This document shows, in pieces, positions 43,784 to 53,935 of a DNA stretch of 64,000 bases (positions within the stretch are counted from its first letter, which is position 1; each line of letters starts with the position of its first letter). The translations under genes and the position numbers were made by a program. The DNA is taken from positions 12,035,396 to 12,099,395 of the forward strand of contig JBANSL010000008.1 in assembly GCA_037127255.1 (NCBI GenBank), read 5' to 3'. The notes below the pieces were generated by a model that saw only the letters and a list, made by a program, of their open reading frames with translations, was not told where the DNA came from and searched no databases. The stretch comes from Persicaria tinctoria. Lineage: Eukaryota > Streptophyta > Magnoliopsida > Caryophyllales > Polygonaceae.

Positions 43784-44817
43784 CTTAATTAATTCTCTGC
43801 AAGTTTTTTTTTTTTAATTAACCTTATAATTTGTTTTGTGTCCTCTTTAAGATGAAATGTGACTTAAGAATAATTGATGTGTGATGATCAAAGAAGGAGG
43901 GAGATTGGTTTGTTTTGGAGATGAATGAATGGCTTCAATTGGATGCTCTAAAATGGGTAAATTTGGGTAAAGGCCTTAACTTAGTACATGCTTATTTCAC
44001 ACAACAATCTAATAATTAAATATGTATCTACTCTGTCAACAAGTTTTCATTGGAGGATTAGCTCTCACCTCTGATTTGTGTTAAATTGATTTGCTAATTT
44101 CCAAGTCTGTTCTTCCAAGCATGGTTGATCTTATAAATTTCTACCAAAAAAAAAAAAAAAAGTCTTGATAGAGAAGCTAAAGGATCGTTTTCGTTTTTTT
44201 AGATTAAGCCAATTTTCGTCTTGGTTTTGTCCATCTGTGAGCATGGTGGAGCTAGAGGAGAGATTGGCGTCGCCAATTGACACAACCAGTCCCTATTATC
44301 GGCCTATATCCTAGTGACCACTAATGTAGTCAAGAATGAGCTGTTTTTAGTCAAACAATTACCTTGACCCAGACGACGAATCAATATCGACTCAAGAACT
44401 ATTGGAGTAGGAGTATATGTTTTTAAAGACTCCTAAAAGGGCTCCACCATGGCAAAAAGGATAAAAGAATAAAAGATGGCTTATGCTCACGATTTGGATC
44501 TTTCAAACATATTTGACAGTATGACAACGTCTTATAAGTAAAATGGGTTGTTTAGAGCCAATATTTATAGGACTGGGTCGTACCAGATCTTGTTGGAAAG
44601 ATGACTCAAAGATCTACTTGACGTTGAAAAGTTCATAAAAATTTCCTTTATACATTTTTCCCATATATTTCCTTTATACCTTAGTTTATAAGTGGTTGAT
44701 TGAGTTAAAAAATTTATTTTTTAAAATTTCATATATAAAAAATTGAGAATATATTACTTTTAATAAGGAGAATCATTTTTCACTTCCCCTTGAATACAAA
44801 ATTCTTAGAGTTGCCAA
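43784..44817. other. upstream region of the WD40 gene and intergenic sequence
   Basis: Mostly AT-rich. A T-run at 43806-43815 lies in the leader and an A18-type run is at 44145-44161. No conserved frame. Confidence 0.4.
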
Positions 44818-44821
44818 CGTT

Positions 44822-44987
44822 TTAGGATTAGGTTCTTTTGTTTACTTAGATATGTTGTTTTCCACTGTTTGTATTGCACATTCCTATTTTAGGTTGTATG
44901 TTTGACGTTTCGTCGTCTGTCACCTTTGTCGGTCACTCGAAGTGTCAGATCTATCTAACCCTCGAATTCTTAACTTAAAAAAAAAAT
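44822..44987 (+). mobile_element. short retroposed LINE-tail sequence with A-tail
   Basis: A-run at about 44977-44986. The near-repeat TTAGAGTTGCCA before it (about 44805-44817) and TCAGAGTTGCCC after it fit an aged target duplication. The body contains GTTTGACGTTTCGTCG, similar to the tail near 50170. Confidence 0.45.
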
Positions 44988-45199
44988 CTCAGAGTTGCCC
45001 AGTCTTACAGATGACTTGAAACATCGCTTCCAATATCCGCCTTGCTATAGGATATAATAAAAATACTATTATATATAATGCATTTAGATATATAATTAAT
45101 CAAAGATAATATATGTCTCCATGAATGCAAATGTGGTGCAACATTGTATTAGTACGTTCCTATCAAGTATGAGCATGATGGATCGATGACTGCTATAAG

Positions 45200-45625
45200 C
45201 TACCACCAGTGGCCGAGGGACCAGTCACTGTTGTCGTAAGACGAAAAGATGCCTTCTTCAGTGGCCTTGTAGTACAGGTTCCGTTTGTCTTCATCCATCA
45301 ATTCTATATACGCATATATTTCAATCTCCTTGTAGTTCCACCAAAAGGTGCACCTGAAATTGGTGGACACCCCGTCTATCATCGGCTTGAACGACCAGTT
45401 TAGCTCTTCGCCTATGGATGGCTGATGGAAACCCAAGTCGTCTTCTTCCGATTTGCAGTGGAGGCTCAGCGTAGGGGATCTGTAGTTCATGCCGTTGATC
45501 ACGTGGATTGTTGTTTTCTTCGGAAACAGCGTGAACGATGCTGTTGAGACCACTGCGCTTGCCAGACACAATGCTATCGTCAGTGCTTTCAGAGAGGAAG
45601 GATCTGGCTTACTCATTATCCTCAT
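45200..45625 (-). CDS. S-protein homologue (plant self-incompatibility S1 family), 141 aa
   Basis: A small secreted protein of the SPH family, named after the Papaver stigma S protein; most members act in unknown cell-cell signalling. A signal peptide spans about residues 11-32 (LKALTIALCLASAVVSTASF). The mature part has the family landmarks TIHVINGM (about 41-48), LSLHCKSEEDDLGFH, WSFKPM, FRCTFWW and YKATEEGIF, ending WSLGHWW. Two mature Cys are visible, in HCKS and FRCT. MRIMSKP gives two possible starts; I keep the upstream one. Single exon, as usual. A TATA-like sequence lies upstream. A paralogue is at 52540-52971 on the same strand. Confidence 0.88.
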   Translation of the reverse strand: MRIMSKPDPSSLKALTIALCLASAVVSTASFTLFPKKTTIHVINGMNYRSPTLSLHCKSEEDDLGFHQPSIGEELNWSFKPMIDGVSTNFRCTFWWNYKEIEIYAYIELMDEDKRNLYYKATEEGIFSSYDNSDWSLGHWW

Positions 45626-45670
45626 GTTGTCTGATTTTGGGTTATTTGTTGATTTTGGTATGCTGGGTTA

Positions 45671-45684
45671 TTTTTTATATATAC
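45671..45684 (-). promoter_or_regulatory. candidate TATA box of the first S-protein homologue
   Basis: The minus strand reads GTGTATATATAAAAAAT about 50 bases upstream of the start codon. Confidence 0.5.
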
Positions 45685-45982
45685 ACTTTGCATTGTTGAA
45701 CGGTATGAAATTAAAGAGAGAGAACTAATTAATACTTATGAGTTTCATAAATCTGGAGATAACAATCTAGAGGTTATAAGTAATTGGTATGTTTTTAATT
45801 TGGAAATATTTATTGCTTTTCTCTTCTTCTTTTTCCCTTTGGATGTAAATGGGGAAGAAACTGAAAAGTTATTTAAGACTTTGGATGAGTTATTTTTAGT
45901 GGTTAAATGAAGAGTAATTAAGAAGTTGTGTTGATTAATTTATTAACCTAAGGTGTTAGAATTGATTAATGTGATTTATATA

Positions 45983-46345
45983 TTTTTTTTAACAGTATGT
46001 AAGAAATAGAATGTTCTGGTCACGCAGGGTTCATTATTGATTATCCTTGAGGATGATGTTAATAAGATCCTCATGCAAGGGGAGAGTAGAAAAATTACAA
46101 ATGTCTGTAGTCTTACCAATATAATCAGCTCATGCATTTGACTCTCTGAAGCAATGTCTGAATTCAATGTGTTCAAATATTCCTTTCAGTAGATTGATCT
46201 TCTCAATGGTTCTGCAGGTTTTCCAATCGATCTTTGAGCAGTCATTTATAGCTTCTACTACTTTTAGGTTGTCACTTTCAATTATCACATTTGTAAACCC
46301 CCGTAGTCTATGGCTTTATAGACTCCCAAGTAGAAGGCCTCGTTT
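45983..46345 (-). mobile_element. 5'-truncated LINE copy A (RNase H end and tail)
   Basis: The minus frame shows VIIESDNLKVVEAIND and FRHCFRESNA, the RNase H-like end of L1-type ORF2, with stops. A T-run at 45983-45990 marks the A-tail. GTGATTTATATA lies at 45971-45982 and again at 46346-46357, on the two sides of this piece. Confidence 0.65.
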
Positions 46346-46357
46346 GTGATTTATATA

Positions 46358-48553
46358 GTTTTTTTTTGTACAGTAGGCAATAATTAGGACGTCTTTACGC
46401 AGAAAGATCATCCTTGATCATCCTTTCGAATGATGGTAGTCAGCTCCCTATTCACAGGGAAGGTATACAAGTTACATATAGAATCACATCTAGTAATAAG
46501 ATCAGCTGCTGAATTTGCTTCTCTAAAGCAATGACAGAAAGTTGCTGATGTGAATGCTGCACGAAGTCTTCCGATCTTCTCAATAACTTTAAGGATCTCC
46601 CATGGAACTTTAGCAGGATCATTGATTGCATTGGTCACCGTAAGGCTATCTCCTTCGACTATCACTCGCTTCCATCCTCTAGTGCGGGCTAATTCTAACC
46701 CCAAACAAAACGCAAGGGATTCAGTTAAGAGTATTGATCCCTTTGGAACCTGTTGTTGGAAATTTTCAATTATTTTTCCATTCCAATCCCTAACTATACC
46801 TCCAATTTTGCATTCTCCATTATTTTTAACTGATCCATCGACATTTATTTTGTAAACCTCCTTTGGTGGTTTTTTCCATTTAATATGTCAACCTTCCCTC
46901 TTTCTTTTGTATTGGTGCTCTCATATTTTTATCTTCTTTCCAGTCCTTTATATTGGTTAGGGTTTTCTGTATTATATGGCAAGCAGATATATTTTTATCA
47001 ATGTTGTTTTTATTGTTTTTTTTTAAGATTATGGTATTCCTGGCTTCCCATATATTTTGCCAAATGAAACATAAATCGTTAAAGTTTGGATTGTTATTCT
47101 TTATTTGTTTAACATCTGAAAGAGTTAAATTAGCCTTCCTATTCCCAATGAGAGGTTTATTCGTCTTGACCTCATAAGCATTGGTCACAGACTTAGTAAA
47201 TTGGCAGTTTAGGAATAGATGTGTAGTGTCTTCATCTTTTTGGTTGCATAAGCAACATTGGGATGGGACCCTATTATAGTTTATTCAACCTTAACTTTGT
47301 TGGTAATACATCAATGGCTATTTTCCAAATAAAGTTACGGATTCTAGGAGGGATGTCAAGCTTCCAAACCCAATCACACTTATTAGTATTAGTTGGACTC
47401 ACAAGATGTGGATTTCGAGCAGAGCTGGATGTAAATCTCCCGTCCTTGTTATATTTCCAGATTAGTTTATCCTCAGTATCCCAAGCCGGGATATCTATTT
47501 TTAAGATCTGACTAACCAGTTGTGCAGGAAAGATTTGGTTCAGAAGTTGTTCATTCCATTTTTTATTGGGGTTTAAAAGTTAAGCAACATTCATATTAGG
47601 ATCTAGATTATTTTGAAATTGTTTTAAAGAGAAATTTTCTACCCAGTTATCATACCATATGTTTATCTTTTCTCCATTCCCGATAATCCAGTGCAGGCCT
47701 TGTTGGAATTGATCATTCAACTGAATTAATCTCCCAAATTGCCAGGATGTGTTGTGGATGTTCAAGTTCAATTTATTCGAGTTTAGGTTATATTTTTCGG
47801 TCACAACTTTAACCCAAATATTATCCGGTTGGGTATGAATTATCCAAAGAAGTTTTTGTTGTAGGCTGATATTACGCTCTTCTGCTAGTTTTATTCCAAG
47901 ACCACCTTGGTGTAGTAGTTGTGATACATTTCATGACCCAAGAGATCCACTGAGGATGAAAGCCAAATTTTGTTAAAACTGCCTGAATATAGTTCCAGTT
48001 AATTTTATCATAAGCTTTCTCCATGTCTAATTTTAAAGTCATCCATCCCTTTTTGCCTTTTTGTCTATGGAAGCTATGGAATATTTCATGCGCTATTAAG
48101 GTATTATCTTGGATTGATCTTCCTTTTACAAATGCACCTTGAAAAGGGTTAATAATCTTAGGTAAAATATGCTTGAGTCTATTTGCCAAAATTTTTGCAA
48201 TGATTTTATATATCGTATTACAAAGGCTAATAGGTCTATAATGGTTGATTGTTTCTGGACTTTCTACTTTAGAGACCAAGGCTATGAATGTTTGATTGAT
48301 TTTTGAGAGAATAGAACCTGAGTGAAAAAAAGCTTTAACTGTTTTGCAAACTGAGTTACCAACAATGCTTCAATATTTTGAGTAAAATTCTGGGGGAAAA
48401 CCATCCGGGCCTGGTGTTTTCTCTTCTGCCATATTGAAGACTACATCTTTAATTTCTTTATTACTGGGTTGTCTTATAAGATCAATGTTCTGTTGTGGGG
48501 TGATTTCCTGATTAATAAATCGTATATTGTTTGGTGCAATTTTTAATTTATTT
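46358..48553 (-). mobile_element. LINE copy B (L1-type ORF2: partial RT, zinc-binding, RNase H, tail)
   Basis: On the minus strand, from high to low coordinates: EEKTPGPDGFPPEFYSKY, then YRPISLCNTIYKIIAKILAN and KLDMEKAYDKINW (reverse transcriptase fingers and first catalytic Asp region, 48500-47930). The frame then jumps to LGIKLAEERNISLQQKLLW, an internal deletion removing the YxDD part. IIGNGEKINIWYDNWV and the zf-RVT region follow, then RNase H VIVEGDSLTVTNAIND and CHCFREANSAADLI (46704-46408) and a tail with a T-run at 46359-46368. Stops and frameshifts show it is dead. Confidence 0.75.
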
Positions 48554-48554
48554 G

Positions 48555-48854
48555 CAATTTATATGGTTGATTTAGGGAAACGTAAAGAGTATAAAAGAAT
48601 CACCTACGTTGAAAGTGAGAATAATATAAATCTAGTATATATAGTATATGAGTCATTTGTTACTCCAAATATTGGAAAACTCTTAGTTATAGCATAAATA
48701 ATTTAAAAAATATTGTACCACAAAACATATATGTGTAGTAATAAATATGAATATATTTTTAAAAATTAATTAAAAAAGTGAATAAATAATACTACTACGT
48801 ATGTTTTAATGAACGGATGAGTACGTTTTTTGTTTCTCTATTTTAGAAAAAAAA
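48555..48854. other. AT-rich intergenic stretch
   Basis: No gene or element ends recognised. A MITE-like phrase TACTACTACGTATG at about 48790 has no partner. Confidence 0.4.
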
Positions 48855-49560
48855 CTAGTGTAAGTCCCGTGTCTAAGACACGGGTATTTTAATATTTGGT
48901 TAATTTTTTTAAAATTTTACAATATAATAATAATATAAGTAATTTAGAGAGTATAGTGGTAGGGATATGTTAAAAAATACACAAAAGAATTTAATAATCT
49001 ATAAAGACGATGAAATAATAAAAACGAAAATAATGGTTCGTTAGAAATTTATTTATAAATCCTTAACCGAATAATTTCTAAACAATAATATAAAGAGAAG
49101 TATTATCAAGATGGCAATTGATTATACACATATAATAAACTTTATTAGTAGCTAAAGTTTTTTTAAAAAAAGGCTAATAATAGTGGTTATATTAAAAAAC
49201 TATTTATTTTATAATAAAATATATCATATATTTTTTTCTTTAATTATATCATTTTCTCTTATTTTATTAATAAACTAAATAGTTTTATAGTGTGAAATTA
49301 GTTTAATTTCATGAATATTTAAAAATGTTTTAGTGGGGTTAGTGGGGTGGTTAGTGAACTTAGTGGGTAGTTAGTAATGGTGTGGCGGTTACCATGAAGA
49401 TGTGGCAAAAATTAACCAAGTGGATGAAAATTAGTGGTCCACTTGGAAATAGAAAAAAGAGTGGGAGATGTGGAATGCTTCCTATGATGACACGCGGAAT
49501 GGAGCCTTCTTGTGAAGCCACGTAGGCGGGAGATGCTTCTGTTTTTAGTATTAGTATAGA
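48855..49560 (-). mobile_element. non-autonomous Helitron, 706 bp, both ends visible
   Basis: On the minus strand it starts TCTATACTAATACTAAAAAC at 49560, preceded by A. It ends with a perfect 8-base hairpin CCCGTGTC/GACACGGG (48866-48884, loop TAA on plus), seven bases, and CTAG (48855-48858), followed by T. TC start, hairpin, CTAG end and insertion between A and T are all diagnostic. No RepHel protein. Confidence 0.9.
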
Positions 49561-49604
49561 TGGTAGAAACGGTTTTAGAAAGATTGATTAAGCTAGGTCG
49601 ATGC

Positions 49605-49938
49605 CTCATATCGATAAAGGATCGTGGTTGTCTTTGTGGTTTTCAAATATCCTCCATTTAGGTGAGGGCAACGTCGGCGATCGCGATCCACACGGCCTCA
49701 GGAGTCGTCCTTTTCGACTGGGATACTGTCGTGAGTCTTTGCACTCTCCCGCACTCGTGATGTGTCTTGGTCCTCCGTCGACCTCTCTGCTGCTGGCTGA
49801 CGCCTTGTATGGCTTGATTAGGTTTTTCTTTCTTCTCTAAGGATTTATGTTATTATGCTTTGTTTGTATTGACGGTAGTTTGTCTACCAACTTGTCCGGC
49901 CATCGAATTTTAGGTATGTTTTTACCTAATAAAAAAAA
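49605..49938 (+). mobile_element. LINE 3' tail insertion, about 335 bp, same family as 41025-41590
   Basis: Flanked by CTAGGTCGATGCC (about 49592-49604 and 49940-49952), a 13-base duplication, with TTTTACCTAATAAAAAAAA at the 3' end. Shares ATCGTGGT..TGTGGTTTTC and the tail with the minus-strand copy. Confidence 0.8.
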
Positions 49939-50084
49939 ACTAGGTCGATGCCACCAATGCATCAAACCGGCCTATATATAGCAGACATCTTTTGCATGCA
50001 TTATTTGCGCCAAAGTTTGAGAAAAACAAACCATATATATGTCAATCGGGAAACTGATTTGGTGGTTGGTTTCATTCTTCGCCG

Positions 50085-50275
50085 GACCTCAACTTGATGG
50101 TTTTAGTTTTTCTTAGATTCGTCTTTTGTAGAGTGCTTGTTGATTGCGTATTTTTTCGGGTTTTTGTGTTGTATGTTTGACGATTTATCTGTTTGTTGAC
50201 TCGTTGGCCTTTCTAAAATCAAGTTGGGCTTCATTTATTTAGATTTTTTTTTGAATGTATATATGAAAAAAAAAT
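50085..50275 (+). repeat. LINE-tail-like sequence
   Basis: Contains TTGTATGTTTGACGATTTAT and T-rich text similar to the retroposed piece at 44822-44987, ending near an A-run at 50264-50273. No target duplication recognised. Confidence 0.35.
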
Positions 50276-50337
50276 TGTAAAAATAATATCTTTGGAAAAC
50301 CATTAATTTGTGATTTAAATAATGATCATTTTAGTAT

Positions 50338-51513
50338 GGAAAAATGACCAAAAATAATACCAACTATCAACCTTGAACCAAAAATAATATGAACTTTCAA
50401 AATGACAATTACATATACAAACTATATTCATATTAACCAAAAATAATACGGTTTCTATTTCTAACCAAATTTACAATTAAATGGTTATTTTTTGTAATTA
50501 AACAACAAAGTGAAGGGTCAATATTGTGAGCATGATTAAAAATGAGAGGCAATTTTTTAATTGTGTGGAAATTGGAAAGGGGGTTCACTGTTCATCGTCT
50601 TCCTGCATTTGCATCTTCCTCCCCCGCCCGATTTTCATGGAAGTTTGAGAATCATCATTCAAACCTTCATCTTTCGCAGTCCTTACCGGTAAAGAAACTT
50701 ATCATCAAGACAAGGTGGTGTCATACTTACCGATGGCGCAACCGGACAACGATAACTAGAGTGGCGGGCGGCACTATGGTGGCTCTGTAGTGGTGGTGCG
50801 CGACGTCGTTGTTGATGGCGACGAGGCAAAAAATACGAATTCGATGACGGAAACCACCAATTGATTGTATTTGTGAGTTTGAGAACTCAAATTTGTGTTA
50901 TAGATGCGGACGAAGAGGAAGGATGAAATTGGGAATTTTATAATTTACGGATGATTCAAAATCGAAATCACCAATTGATTATGTATTTATCCTTGTAGTG
51001 AGTGTGTAAACACTTCCCCTAATCCAATTTGGCATAATAAGAACATCAATTTGCTTCACCATTGAACCCAAGCGGTTAGGGTAAGGAAATTTGATGGGAT
51101 ACTTAACAACTTGAGTTAGGAGATTAGGAGAAATCTTATAATTGAATGTTGTCAATGAATTGAGAGTTTAAAAGGTAAAAAATTCGAAGAGAATAGTTGA
51201 TTCTCAAACCACCATGAAAACCTGTTGGGGGCCGGAGGTCTGGGAAGAAGCTACTGCACGGATGAAGATTGAAGAACATAATGGCTTACATAAATCACAC
51301 ATTATCCCCTCATTTTAATTATATTCACAATATTGACCCTCTATTTTGTTTAATCACGGTAAATGTTCATTTGATCAAAATTGCAGTAAAAAATGGAAAC
51401 CATATTATTTTTGGTTAATATGAGCATAGTTTGTATATGTAATTGTCATTTTCAAAGTTCATATTATTTTTGGTTGAAAGTTGATAGTTGATATTATTTT
51501 TGTTCATTTTTCC
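50338..51513. mobile_element. Mutator-like element (MULE), 1176 bp, long inverted repeats
   Basis: Inverted terminal repeats of at least about 125 bases: 50338 starts GGAAAAATGACCAAAAATAA and 51513 read inward starts GGAAAAATGAACAAAAATAA, staying alike through ATGACAATTACATATACAAA. The 9-base duplication TTTTAGTAT is perfect (50329-50337 and 51514-51522), as for Mutator elements. The interior has a GC-richer centre (50600-50830) with only short frames, none transposase-like, so it is non-autonomous. A captured gene fragment is possible but not identified. Confidence 0.9.
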
Positions 51514-51607
51514 TTTTAGTATAGAAAAATTAAGAAAATAAAAAAATATCAAAAATGAGATTTTTTATAAATATATATTAAAAAGAATGTTTTTGTTTAA
51601 ATATACG

Positions 51608-51770
51608 GTTCGGCTATATACACCCCAAATCATGCACGTTCTTAAGGACGTGCATGATTAAAAGGGGTTAAATTTTTTTTTTTTAAATTTTAATTAGTCA
51701 CAAGGCTTGCACGTCCTTAAGGACGTGCAATTTTAACCTTGTGATTTGTGGTGTACATAGCAACACCCAA
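51608..51770. mobile_element. foldback MITE with two internal palindromes
   Basis: The ends GCTATATACACCCCAAATCA and, inward from the right, GCTATGTACACCACAAATCA are inverted repeats. Inside lie the near-perfect palindromes TGCACGTTCTTAAGGACGTG (about 51632) and TGCACGTCCTTAAGGACGTG (about 51709). Superfamily not assigned. Confidence 0.7.
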
Positions 51771-51907
51771 AATATATTGAAGAAAACCTTAAATTTGTTA
51801 TTTAATTAAAGCATTTTTAGGAGAAGGAAACGAGAAACGAAAATTATAAAAAGGGAGGTTTAAAAAAGTTTGAACTTGGTGACCTCAAGTTGATAAATAG
51901 CCCTCTT

Positions 51908-52123
51908 GCTCCAGTTAGGGGGCCTAATGGTGTGGAGTAAAGGGGTGGTAAAAAGGTTCCGGGTTCGATATATCCTTGCCTCCGATTCTTTCCTTGGGTG
52001 AAAATATAAGGTTTGCATTGCTCCTTACCGGTCGGCGTAAGCCAGTTTACCTAGTACGGGTTACTCTTGTCGGTTGGGTCACGTGCTCGGGAACTAAAGA
52101 TGGTTTTCTCGTCATAAAAAAAA
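51908..52123 (+). mobile_element. SINE-like element, about 216 bp, with A-tail
   Basis: Flanked by AAATAGCCCTCTT (51895-51907) and AAATAGCCATCTT (52124-52136), 12 of 13 matching. It has a B-box-like GGGTTCGATA at about 51960, an A-box-like GGTGTGGAGTAAAGGGG, and ends in a run of A. It differs in sequence from the SINE at 38844-39029. Confidence 0.7.
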
Positions 52124-52539
52124 AAATAGCCATCTTTAACTAACTAAGCAAAGCTATGTTTGTGATTTTTTAATTATTTTTAAACTCTTTTATCTTTAAA
52201 ATTAACAAAAATTACCAAAAAAAAAAAAACATACACACAATATCCTCGCCCCGTTTCAGTCCCAAAACCATAACCAAGTCTCGATCACAAATCTGATCAG
52301 CCTCTTTCTTTCTTTCATTTTTTGTAATCTATAATTTCCACTGTTTTTCTTCCATCGATTCGGATCGATTCCAGGCGGTAAGAGACTTGGATAATTCGAA
52401 GCTAGAGAGATGGCCTCCCTGGGATGTTCATCCAAGTCAGATATTATACTTGTATTAGAGATGGAGAGCCTTGTCTTTATTCGATCAGATACATATATGT
52501 CGATCATGCATATTATTATTTAGTATGAAAGACGAGCGT

Positions 52540-52971
52540 CTAGCTGATGAGGGGGTTTGGCCAGGGGTGAGTAAGAGTCCAGTCCACCTTGAGATTGGTC
52601 TTCAAGTATACGCCTTCTTCGGTCGCCTTGTAGCAGACCTGGTCGACGATATCAAGATCGGACCCCAAGTCCACATACGAGCTAGCCAGAACCCGCTTCG
52701 ACCCCGACGAGAAATCACAGTAGTACACTGGAATCTCCCCAGCAGGGTATTTCCAGTTGAATTCCTGGCCTGGTGCAGGGCGTTGTGGCCGCAGCATCCC
52801 GCTCCTCAACATGCACCCCACGCTCAGTTCCCCAACCAAGCCGGCCTTCATGCCGTTGATCACGTGAACTGTTGCCCCCGCCCTTGGATCCGACCATGCT
52901 AGGGCGCTTGCCTGCACCCACAGCGCTATGAATATGGCGACTGCTTTCATGTAATTCATTGAGGCCTTCAT
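52540..52971 (-). CDS. S-protein homologue, second copy, 143 aa
   Basis: Signal peptide near residues 5-27 (MNYMKAVAIFIALWVQASAL). Family landmarks are TVHVINGMKAG, VGCMLRSG, FNWKYPAGEIPVYYCDFSSG, VCYKATEEGVYL and the end WTLTHPWPN. Mature Cys are visible in VGCM, YYCD and VCYK. Start MKASMNYMK is the first ATG after the TATA-like motif; the inner MNYMK is also possible. Single exon. The two SPH genes share landmarks but differ widely between them, so duplication is old. Confidence 0.88.
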   Translation of the reverse strand: MKASMNYMKAVAIFIALWVQASALAWSDPRAGATVHVINGMKAGLVGELSVGCMLRSGMLRPQRPAPGQEFNWKYPAGEIPVYYCDFSSGSKRVLASSYVDLGSDLDIVDQVCYKATEEGVYLKTNLKVDWTLTHPWPNPLIS

Positions 52972-53026
52972 TTTGATTTTATGGTTTTAATTTGGTGGAG
53001 GGCATAACTTGTGCTTTGTCTGTATA

Positions 53027-53038
53027 TGTATATATAGT
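53027..53038 (-). promoter_or_regulatory. candidate TATA box of the second S-protein homologue
   Basis: The minus strand reads CTATATATACATATAC about 60 bases upstream of the start codon, like the spacing at the first SPH gene. Confidence 0.5.
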
Positions 53039-53294
53039 GAATTGCTTAAATGAGTTTCACACGAAAACATTGAATGGGATTTAACGGTGATTGTTAATGT
53101 GCTTTATTAGTGTCGTGAAAAAAACTGAATATTTCCCATAACAATTCCCCAAAACTGGCCATTTTATGGATCTGACTTCTCATTAAGCCTAACAAAACCA
53201 ATGGGGGAGAGCCGATCGAGTTGGGACTCATTTCGAACGAGTCAGATTAACCAATGGCTTGGCCTTTTGGATATGCCCCATGCTATTCACAAGA

Positions 53295-53590
53295 TCTCTA
53301 TCTCCTTGTGCGGAAAACGGTTGATGTTAATCTCATCCCAAAATGCAACATAGCAGACCTGCAAGTAAAGAAGCAAAAGCAAATGCTGAAATTGATAAAT
53401 GGATATGGCTCCAAAGAGGTAATAATAAGATCAAAAACAGATGAAGGCAGAGAACATACACACCCCTTCTGAAGAGAAGTTTCTGACATTCCAATAGGTT
53501 GATAGAGACCATCATGCCACCAAATGTGCAGGTGGACACCACGACTTTGCCGTGATCAAGAAGTAACAACAACCCCAAATAGCTAATCAT
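53295..53590 (-). pseudogene. DUF616-type (MUCI70/TOD1-like) gene fragment
   Basis: The minus strand reads DHGKVVVSTCTFGG and, after a one-base frame change, HDGLYQPIGMSETSLQK, then past an intron-like gap VCYVAFWDEIN and a stop. LYQPIGMSExSLxKVCYVAFWDEI is a conserved stretch of plant DUF616 putative glycosyltransferases. The exon donor is damaged (AAGGGGTGTG). Only this piece remains, downstream of dihydroorotase on the same strand. Confidence 0.65.
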
Positions 53591-53935
53591 AATGCGCGTG
53601 TTTTGCCTTCAAGGCACATAACATAAAAGATTGAGCATCAAAGTCATGACTGATGAACCGAAAACATTAACTTGGAAATGTTTTATTGCTAAAGAGGTTG
53701 AAGCTTCAGTGTCTAACTTCTCTGCTAGGGAGATGATACAACAACCTGAATCAGATTATTGAATTTTCATTGAAGAGATAAATGTTTCCTTTCCTTGGCT
53801 GCTACTTGTGTAACTGTCAACATGGGTCGGTGAACAACCAAGGGACCATACAGAGCAGTTGTTTTGCCGGTCAGTAAATACCAGATTAAACAACATATTT
53901 CGCCATGGCTAGTCCTTTGAAATGACCTCAAGAGG

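Noticed and set aside
50542..50790. 82-codon frame inside the MULE as a captured gene
   Set aside because: No recognisable domain; kept only as a possibility in the MULE finding.
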